From NCBI GenBank assembly GCA_017590115.1, contig JAGGNK010013558.1:19644823-19708822 (forward strand): 64,000 nucleotides of DNA, written 5' to 3'. Numbering within the stretch: the first letter of the stretch is position 1; every line of letters begins with the position of its first letter. Positions 63,045 through 64,000 of this stretch are shown here, one piece after another. The stretch comes from Montifringilla adamsi (lineage: Eukaryota > Chordata > Aves > Passeriformes > Passeridae). The notes beneath the pieces were generated by a model. It saw nothing but the letters and a program-made list of their open reading frames with translations, was not told the origin of the DNA and ran no database searches. The translations under genes were made by a program, and so were the position numbers.

Positions 63045-63880
63045 AATAGTGATTTTTATTAAATTAGTTGCTTTATAAAACATTGCAGATGTTGTAATTG
63101 TTAACATAACAATTTGCCCAACTGTAGGAACTGCTGCAGTTTGCTAAGCAAGTTTGGTTTTTAATGAAAGAAAACGGCCGAGTAGTGAGAGACCCACCAC
63201 AACCCAGGAGAGCCCCAGGGAAGTTGTGTGGCTTGGTTTTTTCTTTTACACTTAACCCCTTAATTAACTGTTAAAGAACACCCAACCCAGACAGCTGCAT
63301 TAGTAGAAATTTAAATGAATGGAACTAAATAAACTTCATCCTTGAGACACAAGTGGGTTTTCCTTGCTCTGCTCCACCAGGTGCTGTTCAGGTGTCAGGC
63401 TCTGGAGCAGTGGCTGTCCCAGGGGACAGGCTCCCAGGTGCAGTATTCCACACTGAAGTTAGCAGTTCCCAAAATACTGAAATCCTCAAGCTCTAACTCA
63501 AGACAAAGCGACTGGAACTCTACGTGCACACCCTGCCCTTGCTGCAAACTGCTCTTGCTCAGCCCTGGCCCTGGAGCAGGGACAGTTAAGGCCATGTCAT
63601 GGAGCTGTGCTGGTTATAATCCTTCACCTTGTTCCAATTCCTTCCCGATTTAGTGGCTGTTGCTATGAATAGCAGCATTTTGGGTTTTTAACTGCAATTT
63701 ACAGACCTTTTCCCTTCTACCCCCGCCCAGAGCTTCCGCCCGGACCCGGCACCTCCAGCCCCCAGCACACAGATACTGCAATTCTGATTGTAGCATTTGG
63801 CAGAATTTAGAGGAAGAAAGGTTGTGCTACATGTTTAAGGGATTATGGGCAACAGAAAGACAACAGAAGGGAGATAAATG
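63045..63880 (-). other. EIF3J: EIF3J 3' UTR (inferred)
   Basis: AT-rich sequence downstream of the EIF3J stop. Minus-strand AATAAA lies at 63055-63060, giving a UTR of about 830 bases. About 450 bp separate this from the SPG11 poly(A) site. No other feature is visible in between. Confidence 0.45.
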
Positions 63881-64000
63881 TCACATGAAGTCTTCGAAGT
63901 CCTGTACGTACTCGCCGTCGTAGCCGCCGTAGTCGGCCAGGTCGTCTTTCATCGTCGCCTTCAGCCCCCCGCCAGGCACAACACCTTTTTTCTTCTTTTT
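63881..64000 (-). CDS. EIF3J: EIF3J, last 39 codons and stop (3'-partial gene fragment)
   Basis: The minus strand from 64000 reads KKKKKGVVPGGG, LKATMKDDLADYGG, YDGEYVQDFEDFM, then TGA at 63881-63883. This is the C-terminus of eIF3 subunit j, which binds the 40S decoding centre through its C-terminal region and modulates mRNA loading (family knowledge). Human has GGYVQDYEDFM. The rest of the gene lies beyond the window. It converges on SPG11, as in human. Confidence 0.95.
   Translation of the reverse strand, partial: KKKKKGVVPGGGLKATMKDDLADYGGYDGEYVQDFEDFM

Overview
This is vertebrate nuclear DNA, almost certainly from a passerine bird. Genes are split into short exons with consensus GT-AG introns. 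Interspersed repeats are mostly 3' ends of CR1 LINEs of the songbird type (ending in a 'ggtcccttccaacccaaacc'-like tail), plus one avian endogenous-retrovirus solo LTR and a second likely LTR remnant. Many introns are short, GC-rich and full of minisatellites, as is typical of bird microchromosomes. Gene identities come from my own reading of splice frames and from remembered human proteins; no database search was run.

Layout: (1) 186-26299, plus strand: the 3' three quarters of ADAMTS7 (18 coding exons visible; signal peptide, prodomain and the start of the protease domain lie upstream of the window). The exons encode the zinc site, disintegrin-like region, TSR1, Cys-rich and spacer regions, TSR2-4, a very large mucin exon, TSR5-8 and the PLAC domain. 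(2) 26300-32844: intergenic DNA that starts with a minisatellite running out of the ADAMTS7 stop codon; I see no supported gene. (3) 33190-35416, minus strand: CIAO2A (FAM96A), complete, five exons, 160 residues. (4) 35417-36088: a GC-rich divergent promoter shared by CIAO2A and SPG11, with two inverted ACTAYRNNNCCCR (ZNF143-type) sites, two CCAAT boxes and a minisatellite. (5) 36089-62440, plus strand: SPG11 (spatacsin). Segments of all 40 expected exons can be placed, but exon 30 is cut short by an in-frame stop and about 110 expected residues are missing. (6) 63881-64000, minus strand: the last 39 codons of EIF3J, convergent with SPG11.

The genes share no pathway: an extracellular matrix protease, a cytosolic Fe-S assembly factor, a lysosome/autophagy protein and a translation factor. 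SPG11-EIF3J tail-to-tail matches human 15q21; the ADAMTS7-CIAO2A-SPG11 adjacency does not match human, where these genes are far apart on chromosome 15.

The most unusual theme is structural. Minisatellites and tandem duplications repeatedly end exactly at splice acceptors or include them: before the ADAMTS7 TSR2 exon, a whole duplicated TSR3 exon, before TSR5 and TSR6, and the 5' parts of SPG11 exons 28 and 32. One minisatellite begins at the ADAMTS7 stop codon and an LTR ends 26 bp before its last exon. Some repeated acceptors would give in-frame protein variants, while others would give frameshifts. Whether these are real or partly assembly errors is the main open question.
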